From Caldifarciminota bacterium (lineage in GTDB: Bacteria; Hydrothermota; UBA3072), in NCBI GenBank assembly GCA_016930175.1, contig JAFGHJ010000004.1, forward strand, positions 62,001-126,000: 64,000 nucleotides of DNA, in the 5' to 3' direction. The translations under genes were made by a program, and so were the position numbers. This document shows positions 17,883 to 26,006 of the stretch, piece after piece (within the stretch, counting starts at the first letter, position 1; the number at the start of each line of letters is the position of its first letter). The notes under the pieces are model-generated. The model saw only the letters and a list, made by a program, of their open reading frames with translations. It searched no databases and was not told where the DNA came from.

Positions 17883-17915
17883 TCAGTTAGTGTGTTAGTG
17901 GGTTAGTCGGCGAAT
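17881..17915. repeat. Dispersed repeat family C before the four-helix-bundle gene
   Basis: 'gtcagttagtgtgttagt' and 'gggttagtcggcg': 8-nt units. The complementary wording ('accgaccaaccgaccaac') stands on the other side of the gene at 18,330-18,385. Confidence 0.75.
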
Positions 17916-17951
17916 GGGTAAAAATTAGATTTGTATAGGAGGAATTAGACT

Positions 17952-18326
17952 ATGAGTAATAACAGAACAAAAACACACAAAGACCTTGAAATTTGGAATA
18001 AAGGCATAGATTTGGTAATGGAAATTTATAAGAGCACTAAAAATTTTCCGGATGAAGAAAAATACGGTTTGGTTTCTCAAATGAGAAGAGCATCAATCTC
18101 TTATCCAAGTAATATATCTGAAGGGGCAGCCCGCAATTCAAATGCTGAGTATATACGATATGTTTACATAGCATTAGGTTCATTATCCGAATTAGAGACA
18201 CAGACTATAATTTCAGAGAAATTAGGATATATTAATAATACAGAAAACATCTTAGAGAATATTGGAATACTCCGTAAACAATCTCACAAATTTATCAAAT
18301 ATTTAAAAAGTTTATCTAATGTATAA
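17952..18326 (+). CDS. Four-helix-bundle protein (S23/intervening-sequence family)
   Basis: The 124-residue protein has the family hallmark RRASISYPSNISEGAARNSNAEYIRYVYIALGS followed by SELETQ. The family is often found as an ORF in 23S rRNA intervening sequences and is structurally related to the Avd accessory protein of diversity-generating retroelements. Its function is unknown. It is preceded by AGGAGGAATTAGACT. Degenerate repeats bracket it on both sides, and its stop overlaps the start of the next membrane-protein gene by 8 nt. It has no obvious role in glycan synthesis and looks like an insertion. Confidence 0.9.
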   Translation: MSNNRTKTHKDLEIWNKGIDLVMEIYKSTKNFPDEEKYGLVSQMRRASISYPSNISEGAARNSNAEYIRYVYIALGSLSELETQTIISEKLGYINNTENILENIGILRKQSHKFIKYLKSLSNV

Positions 18327-19611
18327 AAACCCTACTAACCGACCAACCGACCAACCCACTAACCCACCAACCCAACAGCCCAACATCCTATACATGTTAG
18401 TTGTCGGACTTATCTGGGTACTTGTGTGGGGTGCTTTTTCTTCTTATGGACCCGGATATGTGTTGAGCGACAAATTTCTTAAGAGCATGTTTAACTTCCT
18501 CAATGGTATTAGAGCATATGCACCTTTTTTAGCGGTATTTTTTGCTCTCATTATATTTGTAGGGAAAAAAGGAAGAGCTAACCTAAACTTTAAAAAACCG
18601 ACGATTTATCTTATACTTTATGCCCTAGTGGGACTTATTGCTAGTCTTTTATCTACGCAGGGTGTAGATGCATTTTATTGGGGTTTTCTTTATATTTGTG
18701 TTCCTCTTACAGGATTGCTTCTTACCGGCTCCGGAGAATCTCTCGAAGAAGCAAAGTATTTATTAAATGCTAACTGGGTAATGATTTTTTTGTTTGTCTT
18801 TTATCTTTCTCTAGGACCTCTTCGTCCTTATATTGTCGGACACCCATTACCCGGATTCATGTATTTTCCCGGTGGAGTTGCCCGAATTACACAAAATGGA
18901 GTGGGGAGATACGCTGGTATTGCAGTTCTAATTGCGCTTTCCCGTTTTAGACAGCGATCAAGTAAAAGAAATCGAGTTTTCTGGATTTTTATGCTTGCTT
19001 TTTCTTTAAATCTTCTGTCCTTATCCCAGTCAAGAGCTGCTCTTCTAGGTTTTGCCGGAGGCGTAGCAGTTATCCTTTTTTCTCTTCAATTCAGCTGGTT
19101 CGCTTTTTTTGCTCCTATTTTTGCTTTTATTATTTACCTTTCCGGTTTTCTCTGGGGTTCCCGCGGTTCTCTACAGGAGTTATTTTCTTTAACAGGAAGA
19201 GTTTCAAAGCAGTGGATACCCGGTTTTCATTTATTTGAGAAATCTCCTTTTATCGGATACGGTTTCCAAGCTGACCGTTTTATGCTTGAGGGCATTCATA
19301 TGCACAACGCCTTTTTCCATTCATTGGTTCAAAGCGGAATACTGGGTGCCATCTTTTTTGTTGCCGCAATCTACGGAATTTGGTTCATTGTATTAAAGAA
19401 AAACTTAATTAAAAAGGTAGCGGATATTTCAAATCCGGATAATATTATCCTTTCTGAATCTCTGGCGATTCTTCTTTTTTTGACCTTAAGAAGCTTTTTT
19501 GAATCGACCGCTGCTTTTTACGGAGCCGACCTTTTCCTTCTTGTACCCGCACTACTTTACATATACTCTTATTCAGAAACGAAGGATTTATCCATTATCT
19601 TAAAAGCGTAG
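18319..19611 (+). CDS. O-antigen ligase/polymerase-type membrane protein (Wzy/WaaL-like)
   Basis: The 430-residue protein has about 10-12 hydrophobic segments and the O-antigen ligase pattern. LSLSQSRAALLGFAGG precedes a large loop with SPFIGYGFQADRF and MHNAFFHSLVQSG, the family's conserved His region. It polymerises or ligates lipid-linked glycan on the periplasmic side. The first 25 residues (PTNRPTDQPTNPPTQQP) are encoded by a family C repeat. The original start was probably the ATG at 18,394 (MLVVGLIWVLVWGAF), where the first membrane helix begins. Translation from 18,319 would be coupled to the overlapping four-helix-bundle gene. Confidence 0.83.
   Translation: MYKNPTNRPTDQPTNPPTQQPNILYMLVVGLIWVLVWGAFSSYGPGYVLSDKFLKSMFNFLNGIRAYAPFLAVFFALIIFVGKKGRANLNFKKPTIYLILYALVGLIASLLSTQGVDAFYWGFLYICVPLTGLLLTGSGESLEEAKYLLNANWVMIFLFVFYLSLGPLRPYIVGHPLPGFMYFPGGVARITQNGVGRYAGIAVLIALSRFRQRSSKRNRVFWIFMLAFSLNLLSLSQSRAALLGFAGGVAVILFSLQFSWFAFFAPIFAFIIYLSGFLWGSRGSLQELFSLTGRVSKQWIPGFHLFEKSPFIGYGFQADRFMLEGIHMHNAFFHSLVQSGILGAIFFVAAIYGIWFIVLKKNLIKKVADISNPDNIILSESLAILLFLTLRSFFESTAAFYGADLFLLVPALLYIYSYSETKDLSIILKA
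18330..18385. repeat. Dispersed repeat family C at the 5' end of the polymerase gene
   Basis: 'ctaaccgaccaaccgacc' and 'caacccactaacccacc', ending in 'aacccaacagccc'. It is the complement of the wording at 17,881-17,915. Confidence 0.8.
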
Positions 19612-19681
19612 AATAAAATGAATTATTGAAACTATGAACGACGTACTAAGAACTACGAACTATAATTAAGGAGGAGTAAGT

Positions 19682-20641
19682 ATGGAAAAAATACTGATTT
19701 GCGGTGCCGGTGGATTTATCGGCAGTCATATGGCAAAAAGGTTATCCGAAGAAGGAAATTTCGTGAGAGTTGTCGATATCAAATGGGACGGGTTCATGGA
19801 TGAACCTTATTACTCGGAAAAACTCACTCTTGATTTGCGCGAGAAAGAAAACTGCATGAAAGCGACTAAAGGCGTAGATATAGTTTTTCAATTCGCCGCG
19901 GATATGGGAGGAATAGGCTACATAACCCAAATCGGCGCAGATATTATGAAAAATAGTTCCTTAATAAATATAAATATGATTCAGGCTTCACTGGAAAATA
20001 AAATCAAAAAAATATTTTTTTCTTCCTCTGCATGCATATACCCGGAGTATAAACAGCTTGAGTCGAATGTAACTGCACTAAGAGAAGATGATGCCATACC
20101 CGCTCAGCCAGACCAGTTCTACGGATGGGAAAAACTGTACGCGGAAAAACTTTACGAAGGCTACGGAAAAGACTACGGTCTGAATTACAGGATAGCAAGA
20201 TTCCATAATATTTTCGGTCCTTATGGAACATATGACGGAGGGAAAGAAAAAGCTCCTGCGGCACTCTGCAGAAAGGTAGCTCTCGCGTCCAACCCCGGTG
20301 AAATCGATATATGGGGAGACGGAGAACAGACAAGATCATTCTGCTATATCGATGATTGCCTTGAAGGATGCATTAAATTAATGAATTCCGATTACAAAGA
20401 ACCTTTAAATATCGGTTCTGATGAAATGGTAACAATAAACGAAATGGCGGATATGATTATAGAAATTTCGGGTAAAAAAATCACAAAAAAATTTGATAGT
20501 TCAAAACCGCAAGGTGTAAGAGGAAGAAATTCCGATAACACATTAATCAAAAAAGTCCTCGGCTGGGCGCCTTCCACTACTTTAAAAGAAGGTATAGAAA
20601 AAACATATCCGTGGATCGCCGAGCAGGTAAACAAAAAATGA
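19682..20641 (+). CDS. NAD-dependent epimerase, GDP-mannose 3,5-epimerase-like
   Basis: The 319-residue extended SDR protein has ICGAGGFIGSHMAKRL, FQFAADMGGIGYI, SSSACIYPEYKQLE, YGWEKLYAE and FHNIFGPYGTYDGGKEKAPAALCRK. The catalytic Cys (118), Tyr147/Lys151 and second acid/base Lys (190, in GGKEKAP) of GDP-mannose 3,5-epimerase are all present, so conversion of GDP-mannose to GDP-L-galactose or GDP-L-gulose is the best prediction. Its C-terminus matches the 66-nt remnant at 4164. The ribosome site is AAGGAGGAGTAAGT. No GDP-mannose synthesis genes are in view. Confidence 0.87.
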   Translation: MEKILICGAGGFIGSHMAKRLSEEGNFVRVVDIKWDGFMDEPYYSEKLTLDLREKENCMKATKGVDIVFQFAADMGGIGYITQIGADIMKNSSLININMIQASLENKIKKIFFSSSACIYPEYKQLESNVTALREDDAIPAQPDQFYGWEKLYAEKLYEGYGKDYGLNYRIARFHNIFGPYGTYDGGKEKAPAALCRKVALASNPGEIDIWGDGEQTRSFCYIDDCLEGCIKLMNSDYKEPLNIGSDEMVTINEMADMIIEISGKKITKKFDSSKPQGVRGRNSDNTLIKKVLGWAPSTTLKEGIEKTYPWIAEQVNKK

Positions 20642-20781
20642 CGGGCGACGGCAGACTGAGGACGGCCAATCGCCAATTACAGTTAGGAGGTTAGAAAGTT
20701 AGAAGGCATATTTTTCAGTCGTTAGTCGTCGGTCCCCAGTCATTGGTCAAAAAAAAGTAAGTGCGTTAATGCGTATATGCG

Positions 20782-20982
20782 TTGGTAAAGAGTGTCGAGT
20801 ACGGAGTGTCGAGTGTCGAGTTAACAAAGAATGATAGATGACGGGAGGTTGGTAAAGAGTGTCGAGTACGGAGTGCCGGGTGTCGAGTTAACAAAGAATG
20901 ACTGATGACGGGAGGTTGGTAAAGAGTGTCGGGTACGGAGTGCCGGGTGTCGAGTTAACAAAGAATGATAGATGACGGAAGT
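20782..20982. repeat. Three 67-bp tandem repeats (family B)
   Basis: Copies begin 'ttggtaaagagtgtcgagt' at 20,782, 20,849 and 20,916. Each holds 'gtcgagtacggagtg' then 'gtgtcgagttaacaaagaa' and 'gatgacggga'. Each copy is itself made of degenerate 8-9 nt units. Flanking DNA at 20,641-20,780 holds looser repeats (families C and E). No gene is seen in 20,642-21,057. Confidence 0.9.
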
Positions 20983-21057
20983 TTTGGTTGATGCGTAGAT
21001 GCGTAAATGTGTTAATCTCCCCTCCCATCCAAAAAAACTAAACAATGATAATCAAGG

Positions 21058-21086
21058 TTGACAAAAAGGCTATTTCTCTATAAAAT
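21058..21086 (+). promoter_or_regulatory. Promoter of the OmpA-family gene
   Basis: TTGACA (21058-21063), 17 nt, TAAAAT (21081-21086), then AAGGAGG at about 21,099. Confidence 0.8.
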
Positions 21087-21114
21087 ATATTATATATAAG
21101 GAGGTGTTACTATT

Positions 21115-22563
21115 TTGACACGTTTAATTGTTGTAGTTTTATTTGTTATATCTGGTGTGGTTAGTGCTTTCAACATGAAAAGAGAGTCTTATGTAGATAT
21201 ACCATCTGCTAATTTTAGTCAGGGATTATATTTTAATGTGAGTTCGAGTTATCCTATTCGAGATATCGATGATGTTAAATTTGACCCTAATTTTGGAATA
21301 GATTTTTCGTATAATAAATTCGGAATAGCTTTGAAATGGTATAACGGTGCAGACTTCGCGCTGGATTTCTCCTATCTATTATTCGACGAGAACGGTCGCT
21401 ATCCCGCTCTTGCTGTCGGAATAAGTGAGGTCGCTATCGATAAGTATGTTTCTCCAGCCGGCTCCGATGAGGTTTTTAATGATGAAAACTATGAGTATAG
21501 ACCTCCGGAGGTCGCTTCCGCGTACATCGTCGCTACAAAAAAATTAAGCAAAAATTTCGATATAACGGGAGGAATAGGCAGGGGGAAATTTGTGGGTTAC
21601 GGACCAAGAAGCCATTACATAAATATAGACGCGTTTTTCGATGAAACACACGAAAACTGGGCTTTCGGACTCTTTGGTGGAATAAAAGGTTCCTTGCCGA
21701 ATGGTCTGGCTTTTATTGCCGAAGTAGACGGACGCGATGTGAATGTCGGAGTAGAGTATCAGAATGAATTGGTTAAGGGGACTCTGGCTCTGAATAAGCT
21801 TGAACAGTTTGGTTCGGAATATGAGCTTTCGCCCCGTGTTAGCCTTAACCTGTCTTATAAAATTACCGATATGAAGAGGAGTGTCGACGAAAATAAAAAA
21901 TTCCCCCTTGCCATCGAATTAATAGACGATAAGAGCAGAGAATCTGTAGCGGGGAACGCTGTGATAAATAGCCTGCAAGGGGATACGGTTGGGACTTCCG
22001 CGAATAGAATGCTGCATTCTTTTTGGTTGAAATCCGATATGTATACGGCGCATATTACGTCAGAAGGCTATTTCGATAAAAATATCGAGATGGCAGTTAA
22101 AAGAGAGCAGGACGGTAATTTATATACGGTAGAATTGAACAAAAAAGAAGTTCCCGGAGAGATTATAAGAGCGGAAGATTCCGTAGTTATAGTAGATAAT
22201 TTCGAAAATATAAAAGATCAAGTTGAAGGAATAAGTATAAGATTTCCTGTAAATAGAGCCGATCTCACCCCAAGAGCAAATAGAATCCTGGATAGAATTA
22301 TCGAACTTATAAGCACTAATGAGGATGTTTACCTTCTGATTATCGGACATACATGTTCTCTGGGAAGCGATGAAGCGAACCAGAAACTTTCGGAACGAAG
22401 GGCGGAAAGCGTTAAAGCATATCTGATTGAACGCGGGATACCGGTTGGTAAAATTACCACGGAAGGTTACGGCGAAAGAAAACCCCTTGCCAGTAATAGC
22501 ACTGAAGAAGGCAGGATAAAAAACAGAAGAGCCGAATTTATATTATACAGAATGAGAAAATAG
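21115..22563 (+). CDS. OmpA-family outer-membrane protein
   Basis: The 482-residue protein has an N-terminal signal peptide (LIVVVLFVISGVVSAF). A region of alternating beta strands (about 20-260) looks like an outer-membrane barrel, followed by a linker domain. The C-terminal OmpA/MotB peptidoglycan-binding domain (about 375-482) contains IRFPVNRADLTPRANRILD, IIGHTCSLGSDEANQKLSERRAESV and KNRRAEF. It would tie the outer membrane to the cell wall. The start is a TTG 10 nt after a strong AAGGAGG; an ATT one codon earlier is an alternative. It is isolated between two repeat arrays and is not obviously part of the glycan operons. Confidence 0.88.
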   Translation: MTRLIVVVLFVISGVVSAFNMKRESYVDIPSANFSQGLYFNVSSSYPIRDIDDVKFDPNFGIDFSYNKFGIALKWYNGADFALDFSYLLFDENGRYPALAVGISEVAIDKYVSPAGSDEVFNDENYEYRPPEVASAYIVATKKLSKNFDITGGIGRGKFVGYGPRSHYINIDAFFDETHENWAFGLFGGIKGSLPNGLAFIAEVDGRDVNVGVEYQNELVKGTLALNKLEQFGSEYELSPRVSLNLSYKITDMKRSVDENKKFPLAIELIDDKSRESVAGNAVINSLQGDTVGTSANRMLHSFWLKSDMYTAHITSEGYFDKNIEMAVKREQDGNLYTVELNKKEVPGEIIRAEDSVVIVDNFENIKDQVEGISIRFPVNRADLTPRANRILDRIIELISTNEDVYLLIIGHTCSLGSDEANQKLSERRAESVKAYLIERGIPVGKITTEGYGERKPLASNSTEEGRIKNRRAEFILYRMRK

Positions 22564-22564
22564 A

Positions 22565-22870
22565 TTGCGTTGGTAGAGAGTGTCGAGTACGGAGTGCCGA
22601 GTGTCGAGTTAAAAAAATGACGGATGACGGCAGTTAAAGTAAATACGTCAATGTGTTGGTAGAGAGTGTCGAGTACGGAGTGCGGAGTAAAGGGTGTCGA
22701 GTACGGAGTGCGGAGTGCTGAGTCGATAAAATGACGGAAGACGGCAGTTAAAGTAAATACGTCAATGTGTTGGTAGAGAGTGTCGAGTACGGAGTTTGTT
22801 GGGCTTATTGAGTTTATTGGGTCGGTTAAGTTTGTTGAGTTTATTGGGTTCGTAGGGTTCGTGGAGTTTG
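22565..22870. repeat. Repeat array (families B and G) after the OmpA-family gene
   Basis: Units beginning 'ttggtagagagtgtcgagt' start at about 22,570, 22,656 and 22,770, each with 'gtacggagtg' and 'gacggcagttaaagtaaat'. From 22,795 the text changes to 'gtttgttgggcttattgag' (family G). The gap 22,564-22,884 contains no credible gene; frames through it only translate the repeats. Confidence 0.85.
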
Positions 22871-22884
22871 TAGGGTTCAACCTG

Positions 22885-23253
22885 TTAACAGGTACCTTTA
22901 AGGTAGGTTATAAATTTTGAGATTTGTTTTGATATAATTTCATGCTCTTTATAGATTTCATCAAACTGGTTTTTTGTTATATATTTCTGATCCAAAGCAA
23001 GATAGAGTTGTGTCTGTACTTCAGACGCGGAACTTTTCGCTATGAATAGGAATTGAATAAATTCTTTGTTTGAACGCCTTGAAAATCCTTCTGCTATATT
23101 CGATGGAATCGATATTGAAGCTCTAATAATCTGATCTTTTAAAGAAAAATCCTTTGAGAATGGACCTGTCTTCGTAATCTCGTAGATTGAGCTGACTGCT
23201 TTTCTTGCGTTTTGCCATGCTTGAATGTCTTCAAATCTTTCAATTTTACTCAT
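22885..23253 (-). CDS. Four-helix-bundle protein (S23/intervening-sequence family)
   Basis: The 122-residue protein shows the same core as the copy at 17,952: IIRASISIPSNIAEGFSRRSNKEFIQFLFIAKSSASEVQTQ. The two are clearly homologous but diverged, so they are not a recent duplication. It too is bracketed by degenerate repeats (22,565-22,870 and 23,283-23,325). A GGAGAACAA ribosome site precedes the ATG. The function of the family is unknown. Confidence 0.9.
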   Translation of the reverse strand: MSKIERFEDIQAWQNARKAVSSIYEITKTGPFSKDFSLKDQIIRASISIPSNIAEGFSRRSNKEFIQFLFIAKSSASEVQTQLYLALDQKYITKNQFDEIYKEHEIISKQISKFITYLKGTC

Positions 23254-23282
23254 TTGTTCTCCTTTTTTAATTTTCTTAATTT

Positions 23283-23325
23283 CAACTTCCTAACATCCTA
23301 ACTTTCTGACACTCTAACGCTTGTT
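23283..23325. repeat. Short degenerate repeat (family C-like)
   Basis: 'aacttcctaacatcctaac' and 'tttctgacactctaacgc' separate the four-helix-bundle gene from the AbiE pair. Similar wording recurs at 24,815-24,835. Confidence 0.6.
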
Positions 23326-23347
23326 GAATTTAGACCCTGTTTTCTCA

Positions 23348-24034
23348 CTAGCTTTTTATATAATTCTTCATTAAAAATATCAGGTCTTTTTTGAGATTCT
23401 TTTTTACCCATTTCTTTTGTTCCTGGTCCAATACTTCACCAAGTCCCTGCAATATGTACGTCTCATTTAACTTTTTTACCATTTTAATGCAGTTTTTTAA
23501 ATAATCTCTGATTTTTTTACCGGTTCTTAATTCCACTATTTCCCGATTGATATCCCAATTCTTTTTGAAGAAAAAACACAAATCAAAAACATCTCTGTTT
23601 GCTATGTTTTTCCTATCCGTAAAAGCAACAATCTTATGAGCAAAAATGTCTTCCTTTTTCATTACTAACATTGGAATTCCGAGATAATTTTTTACCTCAT
23701 AGTTGTCAGAGAATTCCCTTTTTGAAATTTCGACCTTTATATTGGTAGCTTCCTCTCCGTAAGAAAGCAGAAAAAATATCGTGTACCTCTTTTCTCTGGC
23801 TGTTTTGACATTTCCATACTCTTTTAAAATATCTTTAATTCGCTTAAAAACTAAATCTTTCTTTCCTGACTCCAGAAGATTAAAATCAAGGTCCAAGGAA
23901 AACCGGGGTAAATCGTAAAAAAGAAACGCGGCAGTTCCTCCCTTAAAACCTATAATTGAAGAAATATCTTTGTCAGAATAAATGTCTTTTAAAATCTGCA
24001 CCAGCAGATATTTATGTTTTTGAATATCGAGCAT
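23348..24034 (-). CDS. abiEii: AbiEii-family nucleotidyltransferase toxin
   Basis: The 228-residue protein has the minimal nucleotidyltransferase signature of the family: FKGGTAAFLFY (residues 30-40) and FSLDLDF (46-51), the metal-binding Asp pair. VKVEISKRE-type sequence (NIKVEISKREF) and RDVFDLCFF follow. AbiEii is the toxin of a type IV toxin-antitoxin/abortive infection system and acts by transferring nucleotides. The gene follows abiEi by 1 nt, so translation is coupled. It is an accessory defence gene pair within the glycan region, bounded by repeats. Confidence 0.87.
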   Translation of the reverse strand: MLDIQKHKYLLVQILKDIYSDKDISSIIGFKGGTAAFLFYDLPRFSLDLDFNLLESGKKDLVFKRIKDILKEYGNVKTAREKRYTIFFLLSYGEEATNIKVEISKREFSDNYEVKNYLGIPMLVMKKEDIFAHKIVAFTDRKNIANRDVFDLCFFFKKNWDINREIVELRTGKKIRDYLKNCIKMVKKLNETYILQGLGEVLDQEQKKWVKKNLKKDLIFLMKNYIKS

Positions 24035-24035
24035 A

Positions 24036-24605
24036 TTATATAATACCTCTGACTTTTTCTTTGAGAGTTTTCGAACGATAAATATTAACCATTTTTAATA
24101 TAATATCTTTATTAAGAGCATCCATATTGTCAAAGTGGTAATTTTTATACAAATATAGAACGTCGAGGAACGCTCTCTCTTTTGTTGCTATAGCATAGCC
24201 GTTTTTTAATTCTACACCCTCTTTGTTTATTAATATTTCCTCTTTTATTCTGCGATATTGAAATTCATGACTGCCGATATCGATTTTTCTGCTTAAATAA
24301 GAAACAATAAAGATAGTTTTGTATTTTTGAAAAATCACCCCCTCTTTCTCCAAAACAGTCTCTAAACTAACATAAGAGGGAGTAAAAACTTTAACCGCGA
24401 GTTCTAAAGGATTGTATTCCCTTTTCGCGTAAACCCCTTTTCTCAAATTCAACAATTTCCCGGTTTTAACGTAATAATTTATCCTCGCTTTTAAATTCTC
24501 GCGGGCAGAATCCCCTAAAAGCAAAGCAATTTCATCTATCGTAAAAACGGTATTTTGAGAACTATATAAATTTAAAATAAAATCTTTATTTTTCATATCC
24601 GCCAT
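24036..24605 (-). CDS. abiEi: AbiEi-family antitoxin/transcriptional repressor
   Basis: The 189-residue protein starts with a winged-helix region (FTIDEIALLLGDSARENLKARINYYVKTGKLLNLRKGVYAK) and continues with PSYVSLETVL and ATKERAFLDVLYL, typical of the AbiEi antitoxin. In the characterised system AbiEi neutralises AbiEii and represses its own promoter at inverted repeats. A perfect 19-nt palindrome sits at the predicted transcription start here. The start could be the ATG at 24,605 or the one three codons later. Confidence 0.87.
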   Translation of the reverse strand: MADMKNKDFILNLYSSQNTVFTIDEIALLLGDSARENLKARINYYVKTGKLLNLRKGVYAKREYNPLELAVKVFTPSYVSLETVLEKEGVIFQKYKTIFIVSYLSRKIDIGSHEFQYRRIKEEILINKEGVELKNGYAIATKERAFLDVLYLYKNYHFDNMDALNKDIILKMVNIYRSKTLKEKVRGII

Positions 24606-24617
24606 TTGAGAACCAGA

Positions 24618-24667
24618 AGTAATAATTATTATTACTATTAGTTTACGACTTAGCGATAATTTGTCAA
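24618..24667 (-). promoter_or_regulatory. abiE promoter and palindromic operator
   Basis: TTGACA (24662-24667), 16 nt, TAAACT (24640-24645) on the minus strand. The palindrome AGTAATAATTATTATTACT (24618-24636, 9-bp arms) begins 4 nt past the -10 box and covers the transcription start. It is the likely AbiEi binding site. Confidence 0.75.
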
Positions 24668-24699
24668 GGGGGAATTCGGGTTTTGGGGTTTAGTATAAT

Positions 24700-24832
24700 T
24701 TTGTTAGTGTGTAAATGCGTTGGTAATAGAGTGTCGAGTACGGAGTGCCGGGTGTCGAGTTAAAAAAATGAAGGATGACGGGAGTTTTAGTAAATGCGTA
24801 TATGTGTTTAAACTTTAAAACTCTAACGCTCT
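24700..24832. repeat. Repeat block (families B and C) beside abiE
   Basis: 'gtgttagtgtgtaaatgcg', then 'gagtgtcgagtacggagtg', 'ggatgacgggag' and 'aactctaacgctctaacg'. It is one copy of the unit arrayed at 20,782 and 22,570. Confidence 0.8.
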
Positions 24833-26006
24833 AACGATTTATAAGTCTTTTATATAATTTTTCGTGTTCTCGTACGCAGTGCTCGAGAGCGAATTTTTTC
24901 TTCGCGATTTTCCTCGCCTTTGCTCCCATTTCTTTTCTTATTTTTGGATTTTTAAGAAGCTTCAAAACCGCGTCCGTAATTTCATCCGGATTGCCCGGAT
25001 TTACAAGAAGTCCTGTTTTTCCGTCACTAACTACCTCGGGGACACCTCCGACTCTGCTCGCGATAACTGGCAATTTCATGGACATCGCTTCTAATATCGA
25101 GAGAGGCGTACCCTCGGTTAGTGAAGGCAGGATGAATATGTCCGTAAGTGAAAGAAGCTGTGGAATATCGTCTCTTTGCCCTAAAAAATAAATATCTTGT
25201 TCGAGTCCCATAGAAGATGCCAGTCTCTTGAGTTGCTTGTAATAGCCCGCCTGTGTCGATAATATTTTTCCGATAATAAGTAATTTTAGATTTTTGTGTT
25301 TTTTCTTAAGGGCTCCCATGGAAATAATCAAATTCTCATAACCCTTGACCCAGCTTATATTTCCAACCGAACCTAAAACTATGTCGTTTTCACTTATATT
25401 TAGCTCTTTTCGCAAATTAACTTTTCTTTCTTTTTTTATTGAGGCAAGGCCGAATTCTTCGGTATCCACCGGTTCGTAAATGAGTACTTCTTTAGGATTC
25501 GGATCCGTTAGATAATAATTTCTTGTGTTTTTCGATATGTGCACGAGGTTTTCCGCGGCGAAGTTCGTAAAAGGGCGGAGTATTTTTATTAAAAATTGCG
25601 GGTAAAGTGTTTCATGAAAATGCCACACGATTAATCGTTTAGTAAATAAAGCGGCTAAAGCCCCCTTTAGATTCAATAATCCGTGGAGGTGAACAATGTC
25701 GATTTCCTTTTTCTTGATGATTTTTGCGAGGCAATAAATAGATGGGATGAAATTGATAATATAACTTATATTCAAGAATAATGTCTCAGAATTTCTGATG
25801 AAGTGCGGGGTTCCTAAGCTACAGCGATAGACATTTATCTCTGCTTTTCCGGCATAATCTGAGGTTTCTCCTTTTCCCTTTGGTGCTGCCAGCGAGTATT
25901 CTATTCCTCTTTCTTTTAGTTTTTTAGCGATTCTAAAGATACGTATGTGCGCTCCGCCAATCCGGTCATCCAGTAAAACGTTCAAGACCTTAATTTTTTT
26001 CTTCAT
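24831..26006 (-). CDS. GT4-family glycosyltransferase
   Basis: The 391-residue GT-B protein opens with VLNVLLDDRIGGAHIRIFRIA (Gly-rich acceptor loop), has IDIVHLHGLLNLKGALAAL, and in the donor domain LGSVGNISWVKGYENLI, LLIIGKI and LPSLTEGTPLSILEAMSMKLPVIAS (EX7E). It overlaps the upstream membrane-protein gene by 4 nt, so the two form an operon. It probably extends a glycan whose polymerase is encoded by that partner. Confidence 0.92.
   Translation of the reverse strand: MKKKIKVLNVLLDDRIGGAHIRIFRIAKKLKERGIEYSLAAPKGKGETSDYAGKAEINVYRCSLGTPHFIRNSETLFLNISYIINFIPSIYCLAKIIKKKEIDIVHLHGLLNLKGALAALFTKRLIVWHFHETLYPQFLIKILRPFTNFAAENLVHISKNTRNYYLTDPNPKEVLIYEPVDTEEFGLASIKKERKVNLRKELNISENDIVLGSVGNISWVKGYENLIISMGALKKKHKNLKLLIIGKILSTQAGYYKQLKRLASSMGLEQDIYFLGQRDDIPQLLSLTDIFILPSLTEGTPLSILEAMSMKLPVIASRVGGVPEVVSDGKTGLLVNPGNPDEITDAVLKLLKNPKIRKEMGAKARKIAKKKFALEHCVREHEKLYKRLINR

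Noticed and set aside
20782..20982. Possible CRISPR array
   Set aside because: The 67-bp units are near-identical along their whole length, there are no unique spacers and no cas genes nearby.
22467..22880. Minus-strand frame beginning with Asn-Pro-Thr-Asn repeats
   Set aside because: It only translates the family B and G repeats; there is no ribosome site and no known domain.
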